Assembly: GCF_014145675.1 (NCBI RefSeq)
Contig: NZ_JACGZW010000015.1
Span: 62,001 to 126,000, forward strand
Direction: 5' to 3'
DNA: 64,000 nucleotides
DNA from: Amycolatopsis dendrobii
GTDB taxonomy: Bacteria > Actinomycetota > Actinomycetes > Mycobacteriales > Pseudonocardiaceae
Position 1 is the first letter of the stretch. The number at the start of each line of letters is the position of its first letter. The notes under the pieces are model-generated. The model made no database searches. It was not told where the DNA came from and saw only the letters and a list, made by a program, of their open reading frames with translations. The translations under genes were made by a program, and so were the position numbers. Of this stretch, positions 33,288 to 42,515 are shown piece by piece.

Positions 33288-34592
33288 GTGAACCACGAAA
33301 CCGCCACCGGCCGCCGGGCCGCGCTCGCCTCCTTCGCCGGGACGGCGATCGAGTGGTACGACTTTTACCTGTACGGGACCGCGTCCGCGCTGGTCTTCGG
33401 CAAGCTGTTCTTCCCCGAACTGAACCCGGCGACCGGCGTGCTCGCCGCGTTCGGCACGTTCTGGGTCGGCTTTCTCGCCCGGCCGCTGGGCGGGATCGTG
33501 TTCGGGCACCTCGGCGACCGGGTCGGGCGCAAGAACACGCTGGTCGTCACGCTGCTGCTGATGGGGTTCGCGACCTTCGCGGTCGGGCTGCTGCCGACGT
33601 ACGCCAAGATCGGCCTCGCCGCGCCGTTGCTGCTCGTCGCGCTTCGCGCGGTGCAGGGCGTCGCGGTCGGCGGGGAGTGGGGCGGCGCGGTCGTGCTCGC
33701 CGCGGAGAACGCGCCAGCCGGACGCGGGTCGTACTTCGCCATGTTCGCCCAGCAAGGCTCGCCCGCCGGGTCGATTCTGTCCACAGTGGTCTTTCTCGCG
33801 GTGAGCGCGCTGCCGGACGAACAGTTCCTGACCTGGGGCTGGCGAGTGCCGTTCCTGCTGTCCGGCGTGCTGGTCGCGCTGGGCTTGCTGATCCGGCTGA
33901 AAGTCGAGGAACCGGCGGAGTTCGTGCGCGCCAAGGCGAAAGCCGCCGTCGCGAAGGTGCCGCTGGCCGAGGTGCTGCGGACCGCTTGGCGGACCGTGCT
34001 GCTCGGCATCGGCGCGAGCATCATGGGCATCGCCGCCGCGTACTTCAGCAACACGTTCGTCCTCGCCTGGTCCACGAACGAACTCGGCATCGGCCGCCAG
34101 ACCATGCTTTACGTGCTGCTCGGCGTATCCGTGGTGCAGTTCTGCTGGCAGCCGGTCGCGGCGCGGCTGGCCGAACGCGTCGGCGAAACGCGGTTCATGG
34201 CGGTCTCGCTGGGGTGCAACATCGTGGTGACCGTCCCGATGTACCTGCTGATCGCGTCCGGCAACCCGGGGCTGGCCTTCGTCGGCATCGCGGTCGCGAC
34301 CGTGTGCGGTTCCGGCTACTACGCGGTGCTCGCCGGATTCCTCACCCGCGGATTCCCGATCCACCTGCGCTACACCGGAATCTCTCTGTCCTACCAGCTG
34401 TGCAGCACGATCTTCGGCGGCACTACGCCGTTCATCGCGCAGGCGTTGCTCAACGCGACGCACGGTGCGATCTGGCCGGTCGTCATCTACCACGTCGTGC
34501 TGCTCACGCTGACCCTCACCTGCGTCCTGGCGCTTGCCCGTCGCACCGCGGCCGTCGCCGACTCCGAAAAAACCCTGACCCGACAAGGATGA
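33288..34592 (+). CDS. MHS-family MFS transporter (metabolite:H+ symporter)
   Basis: A 434-residue transporter with 12 TM segments. The N-terminus SFAGTAIEWYDFYLYGTASALVF, the loop GHLGDRVGRKNTLVVTLLLMG and RAVQGVAVGGEWGGAVVLAAE are signatures of the MHS branch (ProP/KgtP/ShiA-like), which takes up organic acids or osmolytes with protons. The start is GTG. The stop overlaps the amidohydrolase ATG by 4 bp, so uptake and hydrolysis are co-translated. Confidence 0.9.
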   Translation: MNHETATGRRAALASFAGTAIEWYDFYLYGTASALVFGKLFFPELNPATGVLAAFGTFWVGFLARPLGGIVFGHLGDRVGRKNTLVVTLLLMGFATFAVGLLPTYAKIGLAAPLLLVALRAVQGVAVGGEWGGAVVLAAENAPAGRGSYFAMFAQQGSPAGSILSTVVFLAVSALPDEQFLTWGWRVPFLLSGVLVALGLLIRLKVEEPAEFVRAKAKAAVAKVPLAEVLRTAWRTVLLGIGASIMGIAAAYFSNTFVLAWSTNELGIGRQTMLYVLLGVSVVQFCWQPVAARLAERVGETRFMAVSLGCNIVVTVPMYLLIASGNPGLAFVGIAVATVCGSGYYAVLAGFLTRGFPIHLRYTGISLSYQLCSTIFGGTTPFIAQALLNATHGAIWPVVIYHVVLLTLTLTCVLALARRTAAVADSEKTLTRQG

Positions 34593-36244
34593 GCCAAGTG
34601 CGTCTCGATGCTTTGTTCCACAATGGACGATTCACCACGCTGGACCGCGACCGTCCACAAGCGACCGCGCTCGGCGTGATCGGCGGCCGGATCGCCGGAT
34701 TCGACGACGAGGTCCGCGGCCTCTCCGCAGACACGGTGGTCGACCTCGGCGGCGCGCCGGTCGTCCCCGGCCTCAACGACGCGCACCACCACTTGAGCAT
34801 GCGCGGCAAGCTGATTCGGGAACTGGACGTCTCCGCCGAGGCCGCGGCGACCCTCGACGCGCTTTACCGTGCGGTGGCGGAACGGGCCGCGACCCTGCCC
34901 GCCGGCGCCTGGGTCATCGGCGCCGGCTACGACCAGAACAAGATCGGCGCGCACCCCACCGCCGAAGCCCTGCACCGCGCGGCCGGCGGACGGCCGGTCT
35001 GGCTCACGCACACTTCGCGGCACATGTCCGTCGCGAGCACCGAAGCCTTCGCCCTGGCCGGATATCCGGACCGGCTGGGCGTGCCGGACGTTCCCGGCGG
35101 CACCGTGGCGCGCGACGAAGACGGCCGCGCCACCGGATTGCTGCAGGAACGCGCGACCGTCCTCGTGGACCGCCTGCTGCGCCCCGAGGCGACCGAAGAA
35201 GTCATCGCCAACATCGCCGCCGGTGCGCACGCCGCGCTCGAAGACGGCCTGACCAGCGTCACCGAGCCCGGCATCGGCACCGTCGACGGCATCGGCCACG
35301 GCCGCGCCGACCTCGATTCCTTCCAGCGCACCCGCGAACGCGGGCAGCTGGGCGTGCGGATGACGGTGATGCCCTACATCACCGCGCTGCGCGACTGCGG
35401 CCCGTTCGAGCCAGGTGGCGAATGGTTCGGGCTCGACCTCGGTGTGCGCACCGGCGTCGGCGACGACCGGCTGCGCATCGGCCCGGTCAAGATCCTCTCC
35501 GACGGCTCGCTGATCGGCCGGTCCGCCGCGATGTGCTGCGACTACGAGGACTCGCCCGGCAACCAGGGGCTGATGCTGTTCGAGCCGGACGAACTGCGCC
35601 GCTACATCCTCGAAGCGCACCGGTGCCACTGGCAGATCGCCACGCACGCGATCGGCGACGCGGCCCTCGGCGCCGTGCTCGACGCCTACGAGGAAGCTCA
35701 GCGGAAATACCCGCGCGAGGACGTCCGGCATCGCATCGAACACTGCGCGGTCGCCGACGATGCCGCGGTGGCCCGGATCGCCGAGCTGGGCGTGATTCCG
35801 GTGCCGCAGGGCCGGTTCCTGTCCGAAATCGGCGACGGACTGCTCGCCGCGCTCGGCCCGGAACGTAGTCGTCTGGCGTATCGGATGCGGAGTTTCCTCG
35901 ACGCCGGAGTCGTTCTGCCCGGCAGCACGGACGCTCCGGTGGTCGCGGCGTCGCCGTTGCTCAGCATCCACGACATGGTCAACCGCCGGACCGCGTCAGG
36001 GCACCCGATCGCACCGGACGAGGCGGTGACTCCGCTGGAGGCGCTGCGCGCGTACACGGCCGGCTCGGCGTACGCGGTGCACGAGGAAACCAGCAAAGGC
36101 ACGCTGAGCAGGGGAAAGCTGGCCGACTTCACGGTGCTGAGCGACGACCTGCTGACGGTCGACCCGGCGAAGATCGGCGAAATCAGCGTCGGCGCGACCG
36201 TGGTAGGCGGCGAGGTCGCCTACAACGCCGGTGCCGCGCACTAA
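34589..36244 (+). CDS. YtcJ-type metal-dependent amidohydrolase
   Basis: A 551-residue amidohydrolase of family 3 (YtcJ/NfdA-like). Metal ligands start with H66 and H68 in LNDAHHHLS. Later HAIGDAALGAVLDAYE, VRHRIEHCAV and VLPGSTDAPVVAASPL supply the remaining histidines and aspartate. N- and C-terminal strands form the usual composite beta-sandwich. Members hydrolyse N-substituted formamides or other amides; the true substrate is not predictable. It is coupled to the MHS importer and behind the LysR promoter. Confidence 0.88.
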   Translation: MSQVRLDALFHNGRFTTLDRDRPQATALGVIGGRIAGFDDEVRGLSADTVVDLGGAPVVPGLNDAHHHLSMRGKLIRELDVSAEAAATLDALYRAVAERAATLPAGAWVIGAGYDQNKIGAHPTAEALHRAAGGRPVWLTHTSRHMSVASTEAFALAGYPDRLGVPDVPGGTVARDEDGRATGLLQERATVLVDRLLRPEATEEVIANIAAGAHAALEDGLTSVTEPGIGTVDGIGHGRADLDSFQRTRERGQLGVRMTVMPYITALRDCGPFEPGGEWFGLDLGVRTGVGDDRLRIGPVKILSDGSLIGRSAAMCCDYEDSPGNQGLMLFEPDELRRYILEAHRCHWQIATHAIGDAALGAVLDAYEEAQRKYPREDVRHRIEHCAVADDAAVARIAELGVIPVPQGRFLSEIGDGLLAALGPERSRLAYRMRSFLDAGVVLPGSTDAPVVAASPLLSIHDMVNRRTASGHPIAPDEAVTPLEALRAYTAGSAYAVHEETSKGTLSRGKLADFTVLSDDLLTVDPAKIGEISVGATVVGGEVAYNAGAAH

Positions 36245-36247
36245 AAA

Positions 36248-36279
36248 GGGCGGGTGCGACGCCGTTGTCGCACCCGCCC
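36248..36279 (-). terminator. Rho-independent terminator of the gltBD operon
   Basis: A perfect 13-bp stem (GGGCGGGTGCGAC with its complement) and loop GCCGTT. Read on the minus strand the hairpin is followed directly by TTTTT, which makes a canonical terminator for transcripts from gltB-gltD. On the plus strand it begins 4 bp after the amidohydrolase stop but lacks a T tract, so it may also help end or protect that mRNA. Confidence 0.8.
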
Positions 36280-36323
36280 GACAGCCGGGACTAGCGCGGC
36301 GGCAGTGACGCGTCAACCCCGAA

Positions 36324-36462
36324 ACTTGAACGGAGCGAAGCGCGACGACGTTGGCGCGCTTGGCCCCGAGACTTGAACGGAGCGAAGCGCGACGACGTTG
36401 GCGCGCTTGGCCCCGAGACTTGAACGAAGCAGGCGCGGCGACGGTGACGCGCCTGCTCCGAG
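36324..36462. repeat. Three 47-bp hairpin repeats downstream of gltD
   Basis: Direct repeats start ACTTGAACG at 36324, 36371 and 36418. Copies 1 and 2 are identical over about 47 bp; copy 3 diverges. Each unit holds an inverted repeat around a 10-nt loop. In copies 1-2 the inner stem is AAGCGCG/CGCGCTT. In copy 3 it is AGCAGGCGCG/CGCGCCTGCT at 36428-36457. Copy 3 ends 3 bp from the gltD stop. It resembles REP/BIME elements at operon ends. Confidence 0.85.
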
Positions 36463-36465
36463 TCC

Positions 36466-37917
36466 TCAGGAGATCGGCCGGTCCGTCGGCGCGATCGGGG
36501 CCGGGAGCACGCCCCGGCCGGTCAGGAAGGCGTCCACGCCGGCCGCGCACGAGCGGCCCTCCGCGATCGCCCACACGATCAGCGACTGCCCGCGGCCCAT
36601 GTCGCCCGCCACGAACACATTGTCCACAGTGGTCTGGAAGTTCTTGTCCCGCACGACGTTGCCGCGCTGGTCCAGTTCCACGCCAAGGTCGGTCAGCAGG
36701 CCTTCGCGCTGCGGGCCGAGGAAACCCATCGCCAGCAGCACCAGCTGCGCGGGCAGCTCGGTCTCGGTGCCCTCGACCGGGACGAACTTGCCGCCCTCGT
36801 TGCGCACCTCCACCAGCTTCAGCGCGCGCACCCGACCGTCGGAATCGGTCAGGAACTCCTGGGTGTTGACCGAGTACAGCCGCTCGCCGCCCTCCTCGTG
36901 GGCGGAGGTGACGCGGTAGATCATCGGGTACGTCGGCCACGGGTGCGCGTCCGAACGCGACTCCGGCGGCTTCGGCATGATCTCCAGCTGGGTCACCGAC
37001 TTCGCGCCTTGGCGGTGCGACGTGCCGACGCAGTCCGCGCCGGTGTCGCCGCCGCCGATGACCACGACGTCGAGGCCCTTGGCCGAATACGGCGACTCCT
37101 CGAGCTCGCCCGCCGCGACCCGGTTGGCCGGCGGCAGGAACTCCATCGCCTGGTAGATGCCCTCGGCCGAACGGCCCTCGATCGGCAGGTCGCGCCACGC
37201 CGTCGCGCCGCCGGCCAGCACCACCGCGTCGTGGTCCGACTTAAGCTGCTCGACGGTGACGTCCACGCCGACGTTCACCGACGTCCGGAATTCCGTGCCC
37301 TCGGCCCGCATCTGGTCGAGGCGGCGGTCGAGGCGGAACTTCTCCATCTTGAACTCGGGAATGCCGTAGCGCAGCAGCCCGCCGATCTTGTCCGCCCGCT
37401 CGTAGACCACGACGGTGTGGCCCGCGCGGGTCAGCTGCTGCGCCGCGGCCAGCCCGGACGGACCGGACCCGACGACGGCGACCTTCTTGCCCGTCTTCGT
37501 GACCGGGACCTGCGGCGTGACCCAGCCTTCCTCGAAGGCGCGGTCGATGATCGAGATCTCGACCCGCTTGATCGACACCGGGTCGTCGTTGATGCCGAGC
37601 ACGCACGCGGTCTCGCACGGCGCCGGGCACAGCGTGCCGGTGAACTCCGGGAAGTTGTTCGTGGCGTGCAGCCGGTCCGCGGCCTGCTGCCAGTCCTCCC
37701 GCCACACCAGCGTGTTCCACTCCGGGATCAGGTTCCCGAGCGGACAGCCCTGGTGGCAGAACGGGATCCCGCAGTCCATGCAGCGCCCGGCCTGCTTCTC
37801 CAGCTTGGTCGTCGCGAAGTCCTCGTAGACCTCGCGCCAGTCCATCAGCCGCAGGTCCACCGGACGCCGCTTCGGTTCCTCGCGCGTGGTGGTCAGAAAG
37901 CCCTTGGGGTCAGCCAT
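36466..37917 (-). CDS. gltD: Glutamate synthase small subunit GltD
   Basis: A 483-residue NADPH-dependent GOGAT beta subunit. The N-terminal ferredoxin-like region has cysteines C46, C49, C54, C58 (CMDCGIPFCHQGCP) and C96, C100, C104 for two 4Fe-4S clusters. An FAD site with VAVVGSGPSGLAAA (about 147-160) follows, then an NADPH site in VVVIGGGDTGADCVG. It passes electrons to GltB to convert 2-oxoglutarate and glutamine to two glutamates. It lies 65 bp after gltB on the same strand, with a terminator beyond its 3' repeats. Confidence 0.96.
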   Translation of the reverse strand: MADPKGFLTTTREEPKRRPVDLRLMDWREVYEDFATTKLEKQAGRCMDCGIPFCHQGCPLGNLIPEWNTLVWREDWQQAADRLHATNNFPEFTGTLCPAPCETACVLGINDDPVSIKRVEISIIDRAFEEGWVTPQVPVTKTGKKVAVVGSGPSGLAAAQQLTRAGHTVVVYERADKIGGLLRYGIPEFKMEKFRLDRRLDQMRAEGTEFRTSVNVGVDVTVEQLKSDHDAVVLAGGATAWRDLPIEGRSAEGIYQAMEFLPPANRVAAGELEESPYSAKGLDVVVIGGGDTGADCVGTSHRQGAKSVTQLEIMPKPPESRSDAHPWPTYPMIYRVTSAHEEGGERLYSVNTQEFLTDSDGRVRALKLVEVRNEGGKFVPVEGTETELPAQLVLLAMGFLGPQREGLLTDLGVELDQRGNVVRDKNFQTTVDNVFVAGDMGRGQSLIVWAIAEGRSCAAGVDAFLTGRGVLPAPIAPTDRPIS

Positions 37918-37982
37918 GTGCGGCCTCCATGTTCTGCGGGATACCCGCACCCAGTCGGCACTCATGACTGGCTTCGCGATTA

Positions 37983-40900
37983 TCAGCCATGAGCTGCCTC
38001 CATGATCGCCTCGTTCACGTCCCGGCCGTCCCGCTCGGCCGCCACCTGGGCGGCGAGCACGCGCTTGTAGTCCTTGGGCATGACCTTGCCGAACCGGTCG
38101 ACCGCACTGTCCCAGTCCGCCAGCAAGGCCCGCGCGACGGCGGATTCCGTTTCGTTGTAATGCTTTTCGATGGTTTCGCGCAGGAAGTCGACGTCCGCGG
38201 TGTCGAGCGGGTCGATGTCGACCATCTCCGGGTTGACCCGGTGCGCCGGCAGGTCCAGCACGTACGCGACGCCGCCGGACATGCCCGCCGCGAAGTTGCG
38301 GCCGATCCCGCCCAGCACGACCATCCGGCCGCCGGTCATGTACTCGCCGCCGTGGTCGCCCACGCCCTCGACGACCGCCAGCGCGCCCGAGTTGCGCACG
38401 CAGAACCGTTCGCCGACCTGGCCGCGGATGAAGATCTCGCCGCTCGTGGCCCCGTAAGCGATCACGTTGCCCGCGATGATGTGGTTCTCCGCGACGATCG
38501 GCGATTCCTTCGGCGGCCGCACGACGATCCGCCCGCCGGAGAGGCCCTTGCCGACGTAGTCGTTGCCGTCGCCGTAGAGCCGCAGCGTGATGCCCTTCGG
38601 CACGAACGCGCCGAACGACTGGCCCGCGGTGCCGGTGAAGGTGACGTCGATGGTGTCGTCGGGCAGCCCTTCGCCGCCCCACTTCTTCGTCAGCTCCGAC
38701 CCGAGCATGGTGCCGACGGTGCGGTTCACGTTGCGCACCGGCAGTTCCAGCCGCACCTTGTCGCCCGCCGCCAGCGCGCCCTCGGCGAGCTGGATCAGCG
38801 TGTTGTCGAGCGCCTTGTCCAGGCCGTGGTCCTGCTTGACGGTCTGGTGCCGCACCGCGCGCGGCGGCAGTTCGGGCACGTGGAAGATCGGCGACAGGTC
38901 GAGCCCGGCGGCCTTCCAGTGGTCGACCGCCTTGCGCTTGTCGAGCAGCTCGGCGTGGCCGACGGCCTCCTCGACGGACCGGAACCCCAGCTCCGCCAGG
39001 TATTCCCGGACCTCCTGCGCGATGAACTCGAAGAAGTTCACCACGTACTCGGCCTTGCCGCTGAACTTCTCGCGCAGCTTCGGGTTCTGCGTCGCGACGC
39101 CGACCGGACAGGTGTCGAGGTGACAGACGCGCATCATGATGCAGCCCGACACCACCAGCGGCGCGGTCGCGAAACCGAACTCCTCGGCGCCGAGCAGCAT
39201 CGCGATCATGACGTCGCGGCCGGTCTTGAGCTGGCCGTCGGTCTGCACCACGATCCGGTCGCGCAGCCGGTTGGCCAGCAGCGTCTGCTGCGTTTCGGCC
39301 AGGCCAAGCTCCCACGGTCCGCCCGCGTGCTTGATGGAGGACAGCGGCGAGGCGCCGGTCCCGCCGTCGTGGCCGGAGATCAGCACGACGTCCGCGTGCG
39401 CCTTGGACACGCCCGCGGCGACCGTGCCGACGCCGACCTCGGACACCAGCTTCACGTGGATGCGCGCGTCCGGGTTGGCGTTCTTGAGGTCGTGGATCAG
39501 CTGAGCCAGGTCCTCGATGGAGTAGATGTCGTGGTGCGGCGGCGGCGAAATCAGCCCGACGCCCGGCGTGGAGTGCCGCGTCTTCGCGATCCACGGGTAC
39601 ACCTTGCCGCCGGGCAGCTGCCCGCCCTCGCCGGGCTTCGCGCCTTGGGCCATCTTGATCTGGATGTCGTCGGAGTTCACCAGGTACTCGCTGGTGACGC
39701 CGAACCGGCCGCTCGCGACCTGCTTGACCGCGGACCGGCGCTCCGGGTCGTACAGCCGCTCCGGGTCCTCGCCGCCCTCGCCGGTGTTCGACTTGCCGCC
39801 GAGGCGGTTCATCGCGATCGCCAGCGTCTGGTGCATTTCCATCGAGATCGAGCCGTACGAGATGGCCCCGGTGGCGAACCGCTTCACGATCTCCGAAACC
39901 GGCTCGACCTCCTCGATCGGCACCGGCGTGCGGTCGCCGAACTTGAAGTCGAACAGCCCGCGCAGCGTCAGCAGCTTCTCGGCCTGGTCGTTGACCGCCT
40001 TCGTGTACTCCTTGAAGATGTCGTACTTCCCCGACCGCGTGGAGTGCTGCAGCTTGAACACCGTCTGCGGGTTGAACAGGTGCGGTTCGCCTTCGCGCCG
40101 CCACTGGTAGTCCGCGCCGGTTTCCAGCTCGCGGTGGCTCGCCCGGACGCCGTCGACCGGGAAAGCGCGCACGTGCCGCTGCGAAACCTCTTCGGCGAGC
40201 GTGTCGAAGCCGACGCCGCCGAGCCGCGAAGTGGTTCCGGTGAAACAGGTGTCGATCACTTCGGAGCCGAGGCCGACCGCCTCGAAGATCTGCGCGCCGG
40301 TGTACGAGGCCACAGTGGACACGCCCATCTTGGACATGGTCTTGCGGACACCCTTGCCGAGCGCCTTGATCAGGTTCGTGGTGGCCTGCTTGGGAGTCAC
40401 GCCCGGGATGAGGCCCCGGTGCGCCATCTCCTCGACCGTCGCCATCGCCAGGTACGGGTTCACCGCGGCCACGCCGTAGCCGACCAGCAGCGCGATGTGG
40501 TGCACTTCGCGCGCGTCGCCCGCCTCGACGATGAGGCCGACCTGCGTGCGCGTCTTCTCCCGCACCAGGTGGTGGTGCACCGCGCCGGTGAGCAGCAGCG
40601 ACGGGATCGGCGCGTGGTCGGCGTCCACCCCGCGGTCGGACAGCACGATCAGCCGCGCGCCGTCCTCGATCGCCTCGGACACCTCGGCGCGGATTTCGTC
40701 GAGCCGCTTGAGCAGCGCCTCGCCGCCGCCGTGCACGTTGTACCGGCCCATGACGGTGACCGCCTGGAACTCCGGCAGGTCGCCGTCGTCGTTGACGTGC
40801 ACGAGTTTCGCGAGCTGGTCGTTGTCCAGCACCGGGAACGGCAGCACGATCCGGCGGCACGACGACGCGTCCGCGGCCAGCAGGTTCGGCTCCGCGCCGA

Positions 40901-42515
40901 TCTGCGTGCCGAGCGCGGTCACCAGCTCCTCGCGGATCGCGTCCAGCGGCGGGTTGGTCACCTGGGCGAACAGCTGGATGAAGTAGTCGAACAACGGGCG
41001 CGAACCCGACGAAAGGGACGCTAGGGGCGAATCGTTGCCCATCGACCCGATCGGCTCCGCTCCGGTGCGGGCCATCGGCTCGAGGATGGTCTCCAGCTCT
41101 TCCTCGGTGTAGCCGAACGCCTGCTGCCGGCGCACGAGAGCGGCGTGCAGCGGGACCTCGCGGTCGCGCTCGGGCAGCTCCTCCAGGCGGAGCAGCCCGG
41201 CGTCGACCCATTCGTCGTACGGGTGCTCGGAAGCGAGCCGGCCCTTGATCTCCTCGTCCTCGACGATCCGGCCCGCGACGGTGTCCACGAGGAACATCCG
41301 GCCCGGCTCCAGCCGTCCCTTGCGGACGATCTTCGCCTGGTCCAGCTCCAGCACGCCGACCTCGCTGGCGAGCACGACGAGGCCGTCGTCGGTGACCCAG
41401 TAGCGGCCCGGGCGCAGGCCGTTGCGGTCCAGCACCGCGCCGATCTGCGCGCCGTCGGTGAACGCCACCAGCGCCGGGCCGTCCCACGGCTCCATGAGCG
41501 TGGAGTGGAATTCGTAGAAGGCGCGGCGCGCGGGGTCCATTTCCTGATGGTTCTCCCAGGCCTCCGGGATCATCATCAGCACCGCATGCGGCAGCGACCG
41601 GCCGCCGAGGTGGAGCAGCTCCAGCACCTCGTCGAAGGACGCCGAGTCGCTCGCGCCGCGCGTGATGACCGGGTAGATGCGCTTGAGGTCGCCCGGGATG
41701 AGGTCCGTTTCCAGCAGCGCCTCGCGGGCGTCCATCCAGTTGCGGTTGCCCTTGAGCGTGTTGATCTCGCCGTTGTGCGCCACGTAGCGGTACGGATGCG
41801 CGAGCGGCCACGACGGGAAAGTGTTGGTGGAGAAGCGGGAGTGCACCAGGCCGATGGCGCTCGTCACGCGCTCGTCGGTGAGGTCGAGGAAGAACTTCTC
41901 GACCTGCGGCTCGGTCAGCATTCCCTTGTAGACGATCGTGCGCGAGGACAGCGACGGGAAGTACACGTCGTCCTCGACCAGCTCGTGCTCGGCGCGCTTG
42001 CGCACGCAGAAGGCGGCGCGCTCGAGGGCGAGGCCGTCGATGTTGTTCTTGTGCCCGGCCAGGAACAGCTGGGTGAAGTGCGGCATGGTCTGCGCGGCGG
42101 TCGGGCCGCAGTGCGCGGTGTCGACCGGCAGCTCGCGCCAGCCCACCACGCGCATGTCCTCCTCGGCGGCGATCCGCTCGATGGTGGTCATGGCGCGGCC
42201 GCGGCGCTTTTCGTCCTGCGGCAGGAACGCGGTGCCGACGGCGTAGCTGCCTTCCGGAGGCAGCTCGAACCCGGCGACCTCGCGGTAGAACGCGTCGGGC
42301 ACCTGGATGAGCAGGCCCGCGCCGTCCCCGGTGTCCGGTTCCGCCCCGCGTGCCCCGCGATGTTCCAGATTTTTCAGCGCGACGAGGGCTTTCGCCACGA
42401 TCTGATGGTCTCGGCGACCGGTCAGGTCCGCGACGAACGCCACCCCGCAGGCATCGTGCTCGTAAGCGGGGTCGTAGAGGCCGTCAGTGGCCGGGGTGCT
42501 CGAACGGTGGGTCAC
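37983..42515 (-). CDS. gltB: Glutamate synthase large subunit GltB
   Basis: A 1510-residue protein with the full alpha-subunit layout. A short propeptide ends before the N-terminal nucleophile C23 (HDACGVAFVAD), opening the type-2 glutaminase domain. Then come the central domain, the FMN/synthase barrel with the 3Fe-4S motif CHLDTCPVGVATQNP near residue 1130, and the C-terminal GXGXG beta-helix (GNVIAYGATSGEIFIRG). The GTG start has GGGAGG about 9 nt upstream and yields the expected propeptide. The frame stays open upstream to 42728, but that part has no family similarity. Confidence 0.96.
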   Translation of the reverse strand: MTHRSSTPATDGLYDPAYEHDACGVAFVADLTGRRDHQIVAKALVALKNLEHRGARGAEPDTGDGAGLLIQVPDAFYREVAGFELPPEGSYAVGTAFLPQDEKRRGRAMTTIERIAAEEDMRVVGWRELPVDTAHCGPTAAQTMPHFTQLFLAGHKNNIDGLALERAAFCVRKRAEHELVEDDVYFPSLSSRTIVYKGMLTEPQVEKFFLDLTDERVTSAIGLVHSRFSTNTFPSWPLAHPYRYVAHNGEINTLKGNRNWMDAREALLETDLIPGDLKRIYPVITRGASDSASFDEVLELLHLGGRSLPHAVLMMIPEAWENHQEMDPARRAFYEFHSTLMEPWDGPALVAFTDGAQIGAVLDRNGLRPGRYWVTDDGLVVLASEVGVLELDQAKIVRKGRLEPGRMFLVDTVAGRIVEDEEIKGRLASEHPYDEWVDAGLLRLEELPERDREVPLHAALVRRQQAFGYTEEELETILEPMARTGAEPIGSMGNDSPLASLSSGSRPLFDYFIQLFAQVTNPPLDAIREELVTALGTQIGAEPNLLAADASSCRRIVLPFPVLDNDQLAKLVHVNDDGDLPEFQAVTVMGRYNVHGGGEALLKRLDEIRAEVSEAIEDGARLIVLSDRGVDADHAPIPSLLLTGAVHHHLVREKTRTQVGLIVEAGDAREVHHIALLVGYGVAAVNPYLAMATVEEMAHRGLIPGVTPKQATTNLIKALGKGVRKTMSKMGVSTVASYTGAQIFEAVGLGSEVIDTCFTGTTSRLGGVGFDTLAEEVSQRHVRAFPVDGVRASHRELETGADYQWRREGEPHLFNPQTVFKLQHSTRSGKYDIFKEYTKAVNDQAEKLLTLRGLFDFKFGDRTPVPIEEVEPVSEIVKRFATGAISYGSISMEMHQTLAIAMNRLGGKSNTGEGGEDPERLYDPERRSAVKQVASGRFGVTSEYLVNSDDIQIKMAQGAKPGEGGQLPGGKVYPWIAKTRHSTPGVGLISPPPHHDIYSIEDLAQLIHDLKNANPDARIHVKLVSEVGVGTVAAGVSKAHADVVLISGHDGGTGASPLSSIKHAGGPWELGLAETQQTLLANRLRDRIVVQTDGQLKTGRDVMIAMLLGAEEFGFATAPLVVSGCIMMRVCHLDTCPVGVATQNPKLREKFSGKAEYVVNFFEFIAQEVREYLAELGFRSVEEAVGHAELLDKRKAVDHWKAAGLDLSPIFHVPELPPRAVRHQTVKQDHGLDKALDNTLIQLAEGALAAGDKVRLELPVRNVNRTVGTMLGSELTKKWGGEGLPDDTIDVTFTGTAGQSFGAFVPKGITLRLYGDGNDYVGKGLSGGRIVVRPPKESPIVAENHIIAGNVIAYGATSGEIFIRGQVGERFCVRNSGALAVVEGVGDHGGEYMTGGRMVVLGGIGRNFAAGMSGGVAYVLDLPAHRVNPEMVDIDPLDTADVDFLRETIEKHYNETESAVARALLADWDSAVDRFGKVMPKDYKRVLAAQVAAERDGRDVNEAIMEAAHG

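Noticed and set aside
31815..34586. A 923-codon minus-strand frame running through lysR and the MHS transporter
   Set aside because: Only the last ~145 codons are outside other genes and look real. The rest is a Gln/Arg/His-rich shadow.
37989..41024. A 1011-codon open frame on the plus strand opposite gltB
   Set aside because: No domain, Arg/His/Val/Asp-rich text typical of antisense frames, and it lies fully within gltB.
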